64,000 nt of DNA. Source: Nematopogon swammerdamellus. Its lineage: Eukaryota; Arthropoda; Insecta; Lepidoptera; Adelidae. The position numbers and the translations under genes are program-made. Position 1 is the stretch's first letter. Each line of letters begins with the position of its first letter. Shown here piece after piece: positions 32,205 through 42,409 of the stretch. Below the pieces are notes generated by a model. That model searched no databases. It saw only the letters and a program-made list of their open reading frames with translations, and was not told the origin of the DNA. The stretch covers positions 4,929,395 through 4,993,394 of the forward strand of contig OX336345.1 of assembly GCA_946902875.1 (NCBI GenBank), given 5' to 3'.

Positions 32205-32545
32205 TAAATTTTATACTTTTTTACTTTATTTTTACATTGTCATACATTGAATATTTTTCCCCTGTTCCCATTTTGATGGTCACGCACTCCATATTTTTTT
32301 TCTTATTGTCGTCGTACCACCTGGCGGGTGGTCTTCCCACGATGTGTTTTCCTGTCCACGGTCGCCAGTGTAGGACACGGTTACTCCAACGGTCGTCGTC
32401 TCTCCGGCTGACGTACCCAGCCCACTGCCACTTGAGCCTAGCCACCCGGTATCCAATATCGATTACTTTGCTGCTTCGGCGGATTGCCTCGTTACGCACT
32501 ATATCACGTAGCGATATTCCCAGCTCAGGTCAGCTAAAGCATTCT
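32205..32545 (-). pseudogene. RTE-type LINE, C-terminal fragment
   Basis: A 92-codon open frame (32221-32499) reads NEAIRRSSKVIDIGYRVARL, then KWQWAGYVSRRDDDRWSN, RVLHWRPWTGKH and VGRPPARWYDD. This is the RTE-clade C-terminus (compare 19590-19800). AATAAAG follows near 32225, consistent with a 3' end. The copy is 5'-truncated and lacks the RT and endonuclease domains. Confidence 0.8.
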
Positions 32546-32611
32546 TAATAACTCATTTTTCAATTAACAATACATAGTTTAATTCGTCGTTTAAAATTAT
32601 TATCATCTTTT

Positions 32612-32700
32612 GCCTCTTCCTTCCTTCCTTCCTTCCTTCCTTCCTTCCTTTCCTTATTCCTTATTCCTTATTCCTTATTCCTTATTTCCTTATTTCCTTC
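32612..32700. repeat. CCTT / TTCC microsatellite
   Basis: Tetranucleotide CCTT repeats to ~32650, then TTATTCC repeats to 32700, immediately before a Helitron-like repeat. Confidence 0.9.
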
Positions 32701-32906
32701 CTTACCTTTAATAAAATCCAACGTCTGCTTTCTGTCTGTCTGTCTGTCCGCTTATAACTCGAGAAACACTAAACAGATTTTAATGAAAAAAAATCTACGG
32801 ATAGTTTCATTCATCCCATCAACTATAGGCTACTTACTATCACGCTAAATAGCTTATGAGGTTAGCAGAGAAGTCAAATATGAGAGCGGGCGGAGACGCG
32901 GGCACA
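32701..32906 (+). mobile_element. Helitron-like short repeat, copy 1 of a tandem pair
   Basis: CCTTTAATAAAATCCAACGT, TCTGTCTGTCTGTCCGCTTA, TAACTCGAGAAACACTAAAC, ending GAGCGGGCGGAGACGCGGGC. Head-to-tail with the next copy. Confidence 0.7.
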
Positions 32907-33110
32907 TACCTTTAATAAAATCCAACTTCTGCTTTCTGTCTGTCCGCTTATAACTCGAGAACCAATGAACCGATTTTAATACAGTTCTACGGATAGCTTG
33001 GTTCTTCCCATCAATCATAGACTACTTTTCACGTTCATCACGTTAAGTGGCTTATGTGAGGTTAGCAGAGAAGTCAAATATGAGAGCGGGCGGAGCCGCG
33101 GGCACAGCTA
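32907..33110 (+). mobile_element. Helitron-like short repeat, copy 2 of a tandem pair
   Basis: Same unit as 32701-32906, ending GGCGGAGCCGCGGGCACAGC. A third copy lies at 53140-53375. Confidence 0.7.
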
Positions 33111-33339
33111 GTCTATGTATAAATTTCCACGGCTTTTATTCAGTTTGTGCCCACGTGCAAGCGTCTGAGACGTGTAGTTTATTCAGGACTTGCTCTAACT
33201 TTTGCCTGTAGCTCTTACCGAATATTTGCTTGTAGTTTTAATACATACCGTATCTATTGCACTGGATAAACCTCTTGCTTAGTTGTATCTAGTACATTCT
33301 AGTCGGTAGGGTTTAATTCGATCAGATTGATTTTTTTTT

Positions 33340-33540
33340 ATGGAAACTGATACGATTGGCTACATCACCTACAACATCCATGTCAGCCCATAACGCCGGG
33401 TGAACTAGGTCCCATGGCAGTGCTTCCCTTCGGTCGTGTCAGCTGCACTGAACTGGACGGAAAACACAAACTATTGACATAACTTTTTCGACCGATAGCT
33501 TTTTTTTCAGTGCGGTGGTACCAACCCGGGCGCAACATCG
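33340..33540 (-). mobile_element. SINE family B, tail and part of central domain
   Basis: AACTGATACGATTGGCTACA, AGCCCATAACGCCGGGTGAA, GTGCGGTGGTACCAACCCGG. The head is missing. Confidence 0.8.
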
Positions 33541-34024
33541 CAAGTACATATTCTAGACATAATCCTAAAGGAGGCAGCACAAACCCGCTAAACATCGCAG
33601 TTTCCACGAGATATGCGAGTTAGGACATAATTTCCGAAAGTTTAGCCGATTCTCGCAAACTTAAGAAATACCTTGTGTGTCGTTTAAAGTATACGGAGAG
33701 AGGGAATGAGCTAACTGGTAGAGTAAGAGAGGGAAAGAGGAAGAGAGGAAAGTCGGCGCGCGGGCTCTTAGGGGCCTAAGTCACTTAGGAGTTTTAAAAT
33801 GAGGTGACGAGTAATGCCTCTTGGGCTAATTGTCGCAAACTTGAGAAGTTTGTCGCCGGAGAAGAGAAGTAGACATAATTTACGGATCATTAAACTTAAG
33901 GTTTTTTCTTTTTACGAAAAATATTAGGGTGCTTTTTTCACGAGGGAGTTTAGAGTCTGCGTGGACAAGACAGATGGCCGTTTGATGGATTAGGAGGGAA
34001 ATTAATAAATAATTTGTACCTTTA
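33541..34024. other. Unassigned DNA
   Basis: Purine-rich (GAGAGAGGGAATGAG, GAGAGGGAAAGAGG) near 33700-33750. No gene recognised. Confidence 0.4.
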
Positions 34025-34325
34025 AAAGAATAGTCCCACTGCATCTCTCCCCGTGTATGTCGTAAAAGGCGACTAAGGGATATCACTCCCTTCTTATATT
34101 ATTAGGTGGTAGGGGTTTACCCTCCCGGGTTGGTACCACCGCACTGAATGAAAGGTCGTCGCGTCGGTCGAAACGGCTATGTAAATAGTTTGTGTTCTCC
34201 GTCCAGTTCAGTGTAGCCGGCACGACCGAAGGGAAGCACTGACGTGGCACCAAGTTCACCAAGTGTTATGGGCTGACATCACGGATGTTGTAGGTGATGT
34301 AGCCAAACGGTTTCCATAAGAAAAA
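34025..34325 (+). mobile_element. SINE with A head, central domain and B tail
   Basis: The A module (CCCACTGCATCTCTCCCCGT, GGCGACTAAGGGATAT) is joined directly to the central domain (TATTAGGTGGTAGGGGTTTA) and a B tail ending GATGTAGCCAAACGGTTTCC plus poly-A. No tRNA/5S head. Confidence 0.8.
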
Positions 34326-34459
34326 AAATTAATAGAAGTGCAGTGAATGTTTTCGTATTTGGTTCAACATTGTTCCTTTATTTCAGTTGTTTTGATTTAA
34401 TAAAGAAATACATTTATTAGCCTTTTGTGTTATGTTGTATAGGTTGTTGTACCTATTGT

Positions 34460-34755
34460 TAGGTTCACGAACCCCGTAAGGAAGCCTCTTACTAAGCCTA
34501 CGAGACGTCCGTCTGTCTGGCTGTATGTCTGTCTGTCTGACCAACTGATCTATCTTTGGAACCGTAATAGCAAGCCGGTTGAAATTTTCACAGAATATGT
34601 GTTATTATGGCGTGTATAACAATAAATTCTAAAACATAGAAAACGTAAAATATTAACGGGGTCCATATAAAAGAAACTTGTTTTTTCAGCGGTTCTTTTT
34701 TGTGGTGCGGAAACCTCAAGGCGCGAGTCCGATTCGCACTTTGCCGTTTTTTTTT
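34460..34755 (+). repeat. D repeat
   Basis: GAACCCCGTAAGGAAGCCTC, CTGTCTGTCTGACC, TTTGGAACCGTAATAGCAAG, GGAAACCTCAAGGCGCGAGT, ending TTGCCGTTTTTTTTTG. Confidence 0.7.
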
Positions 34756-35009
34756 GTTCTCTGATCCCTTGCCCCTTACCTACTACTGTTAGCGCGCACG
34801 TTGGTGGCCTCTGCGGGCGGAGGCCGATAGATCTTTAAACGATTATCCCTGTTTTGTCTTCGTACTTCAACCACGCAATAAAACCTTATTAGATAAATAA
34901 TTTAATGCCATAAATAAAAAAGAGGTTTCGTAAATGTCGTTACTTTCAGAGATTGATTCACAACACTATACATTCCATTCTCGCTTTCCTGCCGGAGGCC
35001 ACGAACGTA
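34756..35009. other. Unassigned DNA
   Basis: No feature recognised. Confidence 0.4.
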
Positions 35010-35300
35010 CGCGCTGAATGTAGATAGTAAGCTCAAGTTGTAGCCAACTGGGTTGATACCACCGTACTGGACGTAAGGTGACCCACATAGCAGCCTCGGC
35101 TGTGTTATCCTCTAATCCAGTATAGCCAGTAATCCAAATGGAAGTCTCCGATATGGCACTTTCTCGGAACTGATATTGACTTTTCGGAGCACGTGCTTCT
35201 CTGACTCGAGTCACCGCGACCGCTGAGGTTGACCGTGGTTCGGATTCCACGTAAAACTGTAGTTCCCTTTCCATCTAACCTTACTAGGTTGTAGGGGTTA
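35010..35300 (+). mobile_element. Mosaic SINE (C body/tail, then B head piece)
   Basis: C-type sequence (GTTGATACCACCGTACTGGA, AGTATAGCCAGTAATCC, GATATTGACTTTTCGGAGCA, to ~35215) is followed by B-type head sequence (GACCGTGGTTCGGATTCCAC, 35230-35249, then AAACTGTAG and TTACTAGGTTGTAGG). This is two fused pieces. Confidence 0.7.
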
Positions 35301-35329
35301 GGTTGGGTTAGGCGTACCGTTAGGCGTAT

Positions 35330-35660
35330 CGTACCGTGTGGGGCCGGTACTTTAAAAGAATAGCCCCACTGCATCTCTCCCCGTGTATGTCGTAAAAGGC
35401 GACTAAGGGATATGACTCCCTTCTTATATTACTAGGTGGTAGGGTTTAACCCGCCCGGGTTGGTACCACCGCACTGAATGAAAGGTCGGTCGAAACGGCT
35501 ATGTAAATAGTTTGTGTTTTCCGTCCAGTTCAGTGTAGCCGGCACGACCGAAGGGAAGCACTGACGTGGCACCAAGTTCACCCGGTCTTATGGGCTGACA
35601 TCACGGATGTTGTAGGTGATGTAGCCAACCGTGTCAGTTTCAATAAACAAAAAAAAAAAA
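35330..35660 (+). mobile_element. SINE with A head, central domain and B tail, full length
   Basis: ACCGTGTGGGGCCGGTACTT, A module, TTACTAGGTGGTAGGGTTTA, GGTTGGTACCACCGCACTGA, the B tail ending GTGATGTAGCCAACCGTGTC, then poly-A. It is the best-preserved copy of this arrangement. Confidence 0.85.
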
Positions 35661-35794
35661 AAAGGCACTAAAATGAAATTATATTGAAAAAAAGCTCTAT
35701 AAGGTTACTTACCCGGTTCTTCCATAAAGATTGCACTGCTCAACGGGACATGACAAAACAAATGATGACTAACCATATTGAATATGCATTTTTT
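35661..35794. other. Unassigned DNA
   Basis: Short spacer ending in a poly-T tract that is the poly-A end of the LINE below. Confidence 0.5.
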
Positions 35795-36437
35795 TTTTTT
35801 ATAGGCAGCCGGCGCGGGTGTCTGTGCCCAATACTTCAACGGAAGATCAGACACAGCCAATAACACCATTCCTCGCGAAACCACGCTCAGAGAGGCGCCA
35901 TGCCGGCTATGAGGCGGACAAAAAGGTTGTCGTCTAATTTATTGACATGCCTTTTGAAGATTCCCAGGTTATAGGTGGTGGGGAACACACTCACCGGAAG
36001 ACCGTTCCATATTTTCGCCGTTCGACACAGGAAAGATGTTCTTAGTAGTTGGGTGTCAACAACATATGGATGTTCCGAGCGAGTCCGGCGGGTGTGGCGG
36101 AGACGGATGGGGGCTGGAGGGATGAGAGAAGCCAATTCATCAGAGCAACGTCCATGGTAGTACCTATAGAACAGGCTAAGAGAACCGATTGTTCGCCTGT
36201 GGCCCAATGACTCAAGTCTCTCCGTGAGCTTGGGATCACCAATTAGACGGATAGCACGGCGCTGGATAGAGTCCAAGGACGCCAATAAGTAATGAGGGCT
36301 TCCTCCCCACAGATGGCTACAGTACTCCATCACCGGGCGAACTTGCGCTTTATATAGCATAAGAAGCTGCGCCGGTGAGAAGAACCGTCTGCTGCGGTAG
36401 AGGACGCCCAATTTCCTAGAGGCAAGTGTCTCAATGA
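35795..36437 (-). mobile_element. CR1-like non-LTR retrotransposon, 5'-truncated
   Basis: Minus-strand LINE fragment. Its poly-A lies at the low-coordinate end (plus-strand poly-T ~35790-35802) and its coding part is at 35887-36437. 5' truncation with a retained 3' end is the usual product of target-primed reverse transcription. A related 3' end is at 37207-37410 (CCTCGCGAAAACACGCTCAG). Confidence 0.8.
35887..36411 (-). CDS. CR1-like reverse transcriptase, C-terminal portion
   Basis: 175 codons, open, and in frame upstream to about 36437. Motifs: LYRSRRFFSPAQLLMLYKAQ, VRPVMEYCSHLWGGSPHYLL, LDSIQRRAIRLIGDP, then SLFYRYYHGRCSDEL, and near the end SFLCRTAKIWNGLP, then IFKRHVNKL. This is the region after the RT catalytic core in CR1/Jockey-like ORF2 proteins; the catalytic motif and endonuclease are missing. 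The frame has no stops, so it is fairly young, but it has no start of its own and cannot encode an active enzyme. The clade call is from pattern memory. Confidence 0.75.
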   Translation of the reverse strand: MGVLYRSRRFFSPAQLLMLYKAQVRPVMEYCSHLWGGSPHYLLASLDSIQRRAIRLIGDPKLTERLESLGHRRTIGSLSLFYRYYHGRCSDELASLIPPAPIRLRHTRRTRSEHPYVVDTQLLRTSFLCRTAKIWNGLPVSVFPTTYNLGIFKRHVNKLDDNLFVRLIAGMAPL

Positions 36438-36474
36438 AATATTGTTAATGTCATGTGTTCATTATGACGACATA

Positions 36475-36612
36475 AATATCTGAATCTAAATCTGAATGAA
36501 AGGTCGGTGGAAACAGCTGTATATGAGCTAGAAGAACATACATGGCACCTAGTCCACCAAGGTGACATCACGGTTGTTTCAGGTGATGTAGCTAATTGTG
36601 TCGCCAAAAAAA
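36475..36612 (+). mobile_element. SINE family B tail fragment, diverged
   Basis: CTGAATGAAAGGTCGGTGGA, GACATCACGGTTGTTTCAGG, TGATGTAGCTAATTGTGTCG, poly-A. Confidence 0.7.
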
Positions 36613-37206
36613 AACATTCTACGTAGGTAACTATAAATAAACGTTAGTGTTAAGTACTTAAAAAACCTACTATTTTCTGAAAGAAAATGAAAAAAAATTG
36701 CAATTTTCGTTCTCAATTTTATCAGGCAAAGTACCGAGGAGTGAGAAATCGCAGACCCGCGTAGTGACCCTGAGAACCTTTCCTGAATTATTGGAAGTAG
36801 AATTGATAGCGATATCAGGAGTGATGAATGGAGTTATCAGCTCCGCTTAAAAAGTATAATCCATCAAATCTTTTCTAGGGTAAGACTGAGGGAAATGCGC
36901 TGCCTACAAATTTGAAGCTTCCCATTTTCCTTACTTAATACTTTGTCTTTTTTCGAAGAATATATGTTTTTTTATATTATTTATTTAGTTTCAATATTTT
37001 TTCTCAATAAGTATTCAACATCATTATGGACCTCTTCAGGAAAATCTTTTGAACCGTTTTAATATTCTGGAGGAGTAAAACAAAATACGGCTATTTTCTT
37101 AAATTTATCCTAGATCCCAGACTGTGCTGATTCAAAACTAAGCCTTGGTTTTCAACTTCCACTTAGCCTTGATATTTCAACATCCACTTAGTTTCAGTAT
37201 GTTTTT
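36613..37206. other. Unassigned AT-rich DNA
   Basis: No feature recognised. Confidence 0.45.
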
Positions 37207-37410
37207 TTTATGTACCTAAACCAACATCGGTGGCTGTGTCGAGGGACCAAAGGTGCAGTCGACAGAGCCAAATTCACCTCTCCTCGCGAAAACACGCTCA
37301 GTGAGATGCCACGCGAGCAGATTTGCGGACTGTTGCTGGGCTGTCTAGCCTGTTGATACGAGTATTACGTTTGAAGACCCCCACGTTAAAGAATTACTTA
37401 TAGGAAGATA
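37207..37410 (-). mobile_element. CR1-like LINE 3' end fragment
   Basis: Poly-T, then CACCTCTCCTCGCGAAAACA and GCTCAGTGAGATGCCACGCG, matching the 3' UTR of the LINE at 35795-35885. The frame beyond it is degenerate. Confidence 0.55.
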
Positions 37411-37539
37411 TTGTATGGATAGGAACATATTGCATCCGTACAACATGGTCTAGAACAAGAGGAAGTCCTCGCCGCTAAGGGAGGATGGTGCACATGAAAT
37501 GCGGGAGGCAAACAGGCAAAATACAAAAGATGACATTAG
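37411..37539. other. Unassigned DNA
   Basis: Short spacer, possibly decayed LINE sequence. Confidence 0.35.
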
Positions 37540-37830
37540 TGTTGTTGTTGTTTTGGTTTGTGGTTGACTCTGGGCCTGTAAACTAGTCCCGCTTAGTTAA
37601 AAGACCTTCGTGCAAAATCCCGCGATCTCCAGCTACCCCAGTTAGCCTATGCCCTCCATGAAGGCCACAAGTCGCCTGGGGCGTCTGCAGACCTCCGCAA
37701 CGGAAGATAGAGAACGGAGTATGTCTCTTCGTTGGCTGTCAAACACACTGCACTTCATCAAAACATGCTCAGCAGTTTCATCCGTCGCCAAGCATCCCCT
37801 ACACAGTTGGTTATTCGTAATAGCCATAAT
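37540..37830 (-). pseudogene. R1-like LINE, C-terminal zinc-motif fragment
   Basis: A 61-codon minus frame (37642-37827) reads NNQLCRGCLATDETAEHVLM, KCSVFDSQRRDIL and RPRRLVAFMEG. The CRGC ... ETAEHVLMxC pattern is the C-terminal Cys/His motif of R1/I-type LINE ORF2. It ends abruptly at ~37830, where a plus-strand CR1-like fragment begins. Confidence 0.7.
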
Positions 37831-38220
37831 TGTTTACATTGGCACGAACTTGCTTCCCTTATTCCTCCTCCTCCTGTTCGCCTTCGCCAAATCCGCCATA
37901 CTCTCGCGGAACACCCCTTTGTAGTCGACAGAAGAGTTCTTCGAACTGCACGATTCTCTAAATCGTTCTTGTGCCGCACTACAATGGTGTGGAACGGGCT
38001 CCCAGGGAATATCTTTCCCCACTCCTACAATCCACGGATCTTCATATCGCGGGTTAATAGTTTAAAACCTATCCCCAGCGACATTAGTCCACCTCCAAGC
38101 CGGACTGGCACCTTCTCGGCGGTGAAATTGGCTGCGCCTGAGGCTTCGACCTCGGGCAGAGCCACCCAGTTCGGAAGCAATAGAAAAAATATTACAAGAA
38201 AGGTAAATAATAGATTATAG
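37831..38220 (+). pseudogene. CR1-like RT C-terminal fragment
   Basis: Plus frame from ~37840: ELASLIPPPPVRLRQIRHTL, AEHPFVVDRRVLRTARFSKS, FLCRTTMVWNGLPGNIFPHS, YNPRIFISRVN. It is homologous in order to the end of the LINE at 35887-36411 but on the opposite strand and diverged. The extra C-terminal region to 38220 is not recognised. Confidence 0.7.
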
Positions 38221-38469
38221 CTAGTAGTTTTAATAAAAAATTAATACATACAAAGCTATTACGCCTCGCGTCTGGTGCCGAAGGGGATCCGGAACGCCTC
38301 CCTTTGGTCCGGGAAGCGACACGATGTCGGCATCGTCTCGAAAATAGGGAAGTGCTTGCCCGCTTCCTCCCCGAACAGTTGAATTATGTATGAAGGCGCT
38401 GGAAAGAAAACAGACGCAGACTTAACACAGAATGAATAACTGAGAGAAGATTGGTGAAGGGAATATTAA
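38221..38469. other. Unassigned DNA
   Basis: GC-richer patch at 38265-38400, no domain recognised. Confidence 0.4.
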
Positions 38470-38860
38470 AAAAAAACCGGCCAAGTGCGAGTCGAACTCG
38501 CGCACCGAGGGTTCCGTATCACCATCTCACGGTCAGCGCTACTCACGTCATCTTTGGCGTGTTTTATGAAATGCTTCATATTAGGTAAAATTCATGATTA
38601 GTTAAAATGCTTCATACTCTTTTTGGTAGATGGCGCGCATACACTTTTTAGTTTCTTGTATGGGAACCCCCGTGAATTTTTTACTTTTTCTTATTTTTAT
38701 TATTCGTTTTTATAATGGTTATAATAACACATATTCTGGGAAAATTTCAACCGGCTCCCTATTAAGGTTCAAGAGATACAGCCCTCGGACAGACAGACAG
38801 ACATACGGCGTAGGCTTAGTAAAAGGGTCCCGTACGACGGAGACGGAACCCTAAAAATTA
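38470..38860 (-). repeat. D repeat, long copy
   Basis: AACCGGCCAAGTGCGAGTCG, ACCGAGGGTTCCGTATCACC, TTCAACCGGCTCCCTATTAA, AGACAGACAGACATACGGCG, ending GTACGACGGAGACGGAACCC. Confidence 0.75.
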
Positions 38861-39159
38861 CGTACTGTTATGAAAAATTCGACGGTACATCTCGTGCGTC
38901 TGTGCCACCGAGCACAGAACCCACATCTGGACCTGATATTTTGCATGGTGGTCGCTGCGACGTGCCCAATTAGGGAACAGTCTACATTCTTTCAATCCAA
39001 ACTTCACACGAGCGGGGCCGCGGGCAAAAATTAGTTAATAATAATAAAGTTAAACTGTCTATTATGGAATGATACTTTTGCAAGCTATTGCGTGACTTAC
39101 CTATATAGGTCGAAGTGCTAAATCATGGGTGGCCAAACCTCACCCCCGGGTCGCACGTT
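38861..39159. other. Unassigned DNA with Helitron-like 3' end fragment
   Basis: 38998-39035 (AACTTCACACGAGCGGGGCC, GCGGGCAAAAATTAG) is a Helitron-like 3' end. Nothing else seen. Confidence 0.45.
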
Positions 39160-39476
39160 AGCCGTGGTGCGATCGGTCGACTTTCGGTCGTGATCATACA
39201 TAAGCACACCTGGGCGCGGTCAGAACTTGGATGGGCAACCGACCGATCGTTGAATGCTGACCGTGGTTCGGATTCCACGTAAAACTGTAGGTTCCTTCAC
39301 TTCTTAACTTACTAGATGAAAGGGTTTAATCTGCCCGGGTTCGTACAACTGCACTGAATGAAAGGTCGCTCGAAGCGGCTATGTAAATATCTCGTGTTTT
39401 CCGCCCAGTTCAGTGTAGCCGGCACGACCAATAGGAAGACTCACACGGCACCTAGTTCACCAAGGTATTATGGGTT
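39160..39476 (+). mobile_element. SINE family B, nearly full length
   Basis: Head GTGGTGCGATCGGTCGACTT, 5S-like segment (CCTGGGCGCGGTCAGAACTT, GGATGGGCAACCG; ~39207-39242), B box GGTTCGGATTCC (39264-39275), central domain, and B tail truncated after CACCAAGGTATTATGGGTTG. Confidence 0.8.
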
Positions 39477-39859
39477 GTGAAGGGGCGTTTTGCCTGGGGC
39501 AAAGCAGAACTGGGTGGCTGGAATTTTTAAAAGACAATGGACTGTATCAGTGAATGAAATGACAATGAGGTGAGTGAATTTTCTGGATGAGATGCGACCG
39601 AACGAAAGAGGGCCACGTACCTGGTTCACCGCGGGCGGGCGCAGGATGCGTGCGGGACAGCTCTTCACCAGGATCCTGAAGTGCTTATGAAGAACGACAC
39701 ACACTTGATTACCCGATGGAGAAGCGGTGATGACCGGCCCGACGGCGGCGGTAGCGAGATCATAAATAATATGTTCAAAAAAAAAAGATGAATGTGTAAC
39801 TGACGAATGACAATGCGCTCTTCCTCAAGCGCGTAGAAAACCGCGCCAACGGATTGCGG
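39477..39859. other. Unassigned DNA
   Basis: Open frames without recognisable domains. Confidence 0.4.
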
Positions 39860-40200
39860 GTAGTCACCACTAATTCATGGACAGGGCTATTCGTAGGTAA
39901 GCCAAACAGAGATTATTAACGAACTCGTAGGTATGCCAAACAGAGATTAAGAACTGGGAGTGTCCTATTTGATTTCCTGCGAATACACCTACTAGGCGGG
40001 ACAGTGCTATTTGCAGGTAAATGAACGTGTATATGATAGTAAAAAGAGGAAAGTGGTATGGGTGAATGTTTTGATGGTTTAAAAAAAAATAACCAGGGTT
40101 AATTTAGGGACGCATCTTCTATAAATTAATCCTAACCTAATGTTGAGGCGGCGCATGTCGTTTTGCAGGTATACTTACGAATAGACACTTCCCTAATTCA
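39860..40200 (-). repeat. G repeat, inverted relative to 14590
   Basis: GCTATTCGTAGGTAAGCCAA, AACTGGGAGTGTCCTATTTG, ATTTCCTGCGAATACACCTA, GCTATTTGCAGGTAAATG. A further short unit is at 40170-40200. Confidence 0.6.
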
Positions 40201-40217
40201 TCGGTCGCAGAAAACTA

Positions 40218-40448
40218 GAGAGAGTTTCAGCTAAAAGTTCCCTTCGCCGTTATGTTGGCTCCACTGTCTATCTGTCAAAACAGCGTTGAGGGTTGCTATG
40301 TATATAGATTTACCCGTAATTATCGGTATTTACCGTATTTATTATACGGTAAATACCGGTACATACATTATTAGGTAATATAATCTTCACAATCCGGCAA
40401 CACAAATTTAAGCACTACCAACATAACGGCGAAGGGAGTTCTTTGATG
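40218..40448. mobile_element. ~230-bp hairpin MITE, complete
   Basis: Arms AAAGTTCCCTTCGCCGTTAT and AACATAACGGCGAAGGGAGT are inverted repeats of about 25 bp. An inner palindrome (TTTACCGTATTTATTATACG region) gives a second hairpin. It is inserted in a B SINE tail whose remainder follows. The left half also occurs at 3566-3692. Confidence 0.75.
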
Positions 40449-40500
40449 AAATGCTCTTTAGGTGGTGCAGCCAATCGTCTCAGTTTCAATAATTAAAAAA
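40449..40500 (+). mobile_element. SINE family B tail fragment
   Basis: GGTGGTGCAGCCAATCGTCT, CAGTTTCAAT, poly-A. Confidence 0.6.
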
Positions 40501-40903
40501 AAACATTATCTGTAAATGTATTTAGATATCGTCGTTAGTACTTATGCCAAAATACGATTATTCATGTATATTGTATATTGTTTATTAAGTATTCATTAGA
40601 CAGCATGACTGTACTCGAGTTTGTCACAATTTGTTCTATCCGATTCGATTACACCCACGAAGAAGAACCGGTAAGAAACTTCGCAGGGTTTTTTTTTCAT
40701 AATAATTTTTACAACCATTTAGTGACTATCCACATAATAACACCGCCTACAGTCGATTGAAAATACAGCTTGAGAGCAAGATCAAAAACAGATTTTTGTT
40801 TTGGTTTTGAAGTTCTGGCTGCAAGGACTTAATTTAGTGGATCAGGTGTAAAGAGCCTTTGTCAAATTTTTGATACGTCATTTGTATCAACTCAATAATG
40901 TTA
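40501..40903. other. Unassigned AT-rich DNA
   Basis: No feature recognised. Confidence 0.45.
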
Positions 40904-41177
40904 GTAATAAGTATACATACTACAACGTAGTATTGTCAAATAATAATTTTAAAAAATTATAATAAAAATATTAAGATACTTGAAGTATCAAGTTGTCAAT
41001 CGGTTAGTAAAATAAATTTCAGTACAAATAGTACCTAGTCATAATAAGTATACATACTACAACGCAGTATTGTCAAATAATAAAAAAAATTATATTATAA
41101 TGAAAATATTAAGATACTTGAAGCATCAAGTTGTCAATCGGTTAGTAAATAAATTTGAGTACAAATAGTACCTAGTC
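40904..41177. repeat. 137-bp tandem duplication
   Basis: Two near-identical copies with a period of 137 bp (40904-41040 and 41041-41177), each from TAATAAGTATACATACTACA to GTACAAATAGTACCTAGTC. Copies differ at a few bases and small A-run indels, so the duplication is fairly recent. Confidence 0.9.
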
Positions 41178-41577
41178 AAGTTAAGTCAAGTTAATTCCTA
41201 TTTAAGAATCAGTCTACTAAACTTTGATTAACTATTCTATGTTTGATCGTCCTGCCGGCCCCATCTCTGCGTCCACTCTTCAAAGACATCTTTTTACAAA
41301 TTTCCACGTGCCTAAGTAAATTCGTTACGACACATTCCTTTGACGCGCCGCGCCGCCGGCAAATTGGAATAATAGAAAGCTTCCACAACACTAATTGATG
41401 AAAGGAGGGATTTTTAAAGAGACTACGATGCTAGGAAGCCGCTTAAAATAACTGGATTATAAAGAGTAAAGACCCTAGATGTACTGTGAAAAAGCTTTTA
41501 ATATTACTTCAATTTTCCCTGTTGAAATAGTCTGGAAACAAAAGTCCTCTATGATTAGAGAGGAGAATTTTATTTAT
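41178..41577. other. Unassigned DNA
   Basis: No feature recognised. Confidence 0.4.
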
Positions 41578-41650
41578 TAACCCCCCGACGCAAAATGAGG
41601 GGTGTTACAAGTTAGACGCCTTCGTCTGTCTGTGGCATACGTGAAATTTT
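41578..41650 (+). repeat. F repeat 5' fragment
   Basis: TTAACCCCCCGACGCAAAAT, GAGGGGTGTTACAAGTTAGA, TCTGTCTGTGGCATACG. Confidence 0.6.
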
Positions 41651-41688
41651 GTAGAAATTGTGAAGTCGCATTTCGGCAGCGTTGGCAG

Positions 41689-41766
41689 ATGTCTGGGTTG
41701 CTCAGTTGGTCATAGCAGTGGAATTGTAATTCCAAGGTCGTCTGCTGGAATCTCGACTTCAGATAT
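41689..41766 (+). tRNA. tRNA-like sequence (degenerate)
   Basis: The terminal 7-bp stem ATGTCTG/CAGATAT pairs fully (one G-U), the D arm is TTGC/GCAG around TCAGTTGG, and a B-box-like CTGGAATCTCG is in place. The anticodon arm (GGAATTGTAATTCC) does not form a standard 7-base loop and the length is 78. It is most likely a tRNA-derived SINE head or pseudogene. Confidence 0.35.
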
Positions 41767-41944
41767 CTGGTACGGGCTGAAATAAGAAAACAATAGTTAT
41801 GTTTCTAATGTGTCCGACGCATTTACACGTAGTCAGACAGAACTCTCAGTAAAACTGTTAATCTTGCTCTCGAGCTGTGTTTTCGATAGACTGTAAGCGG
41901 TGTTATTATGTGGCTAGTCACTAAATACTTGTATGTATGTACCT

Positions 41945-42070
41945 ATATATATTCTTTATTGAATACCAATTAACACAAATTAGGCAAAACAGGCGAGCTT
42001 AATGCCGCGAGGCATTCTATTCTAACTAACCTTTGGGATGTGGGAGAAGTACATGCAGGCGAACAAGAAT
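41945..42070 (-). repeat. LINE 3'-end-like fragment
   Basis: ATTCTTTATTGAATACC, AGGCGAGCTTAATGCCGCGA, GGCATTCTATTC and AACCTTTGGGATG resemble the 3' ends at 45290-45440 and 47025-47160. Reverse-complement AATAAAG marks a poly-A signal on the minus strand. Confidence 0.5.
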
Positions 42071-42409
42071 AGTTTAAGAAACATTGTAATAAAAATACAC
42101 TGCTAAGTTTCTTGCCTCTCTCTGGAAAACAAGCTGTGACAAGTTCGAGTGAAGTTTTATTTCCATTTAATAATGAACAATAACCAATAATAAATATATG
42201 TCTACAGATAATACAAGTATAAATAAATGATGAACGTAAAAAAAAATATTACTTGCCCCCCCCTTCTCCACAGAACAGCGATCTTCCGCCAGACGGCTAA
42301 CCCCACGGGTGTAGCCCCATGCAAATTTTCAGATCACCAAGTAGCTCAAGAGTACAGAACAAACAAAACATGCATACACCCTGCTGCTTCACCGTTCGGA
42401 ACCAGTGTT
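42071..42409. other. Unassigned DNA
   Basis: No feature recognised. Confidence 0.4.
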
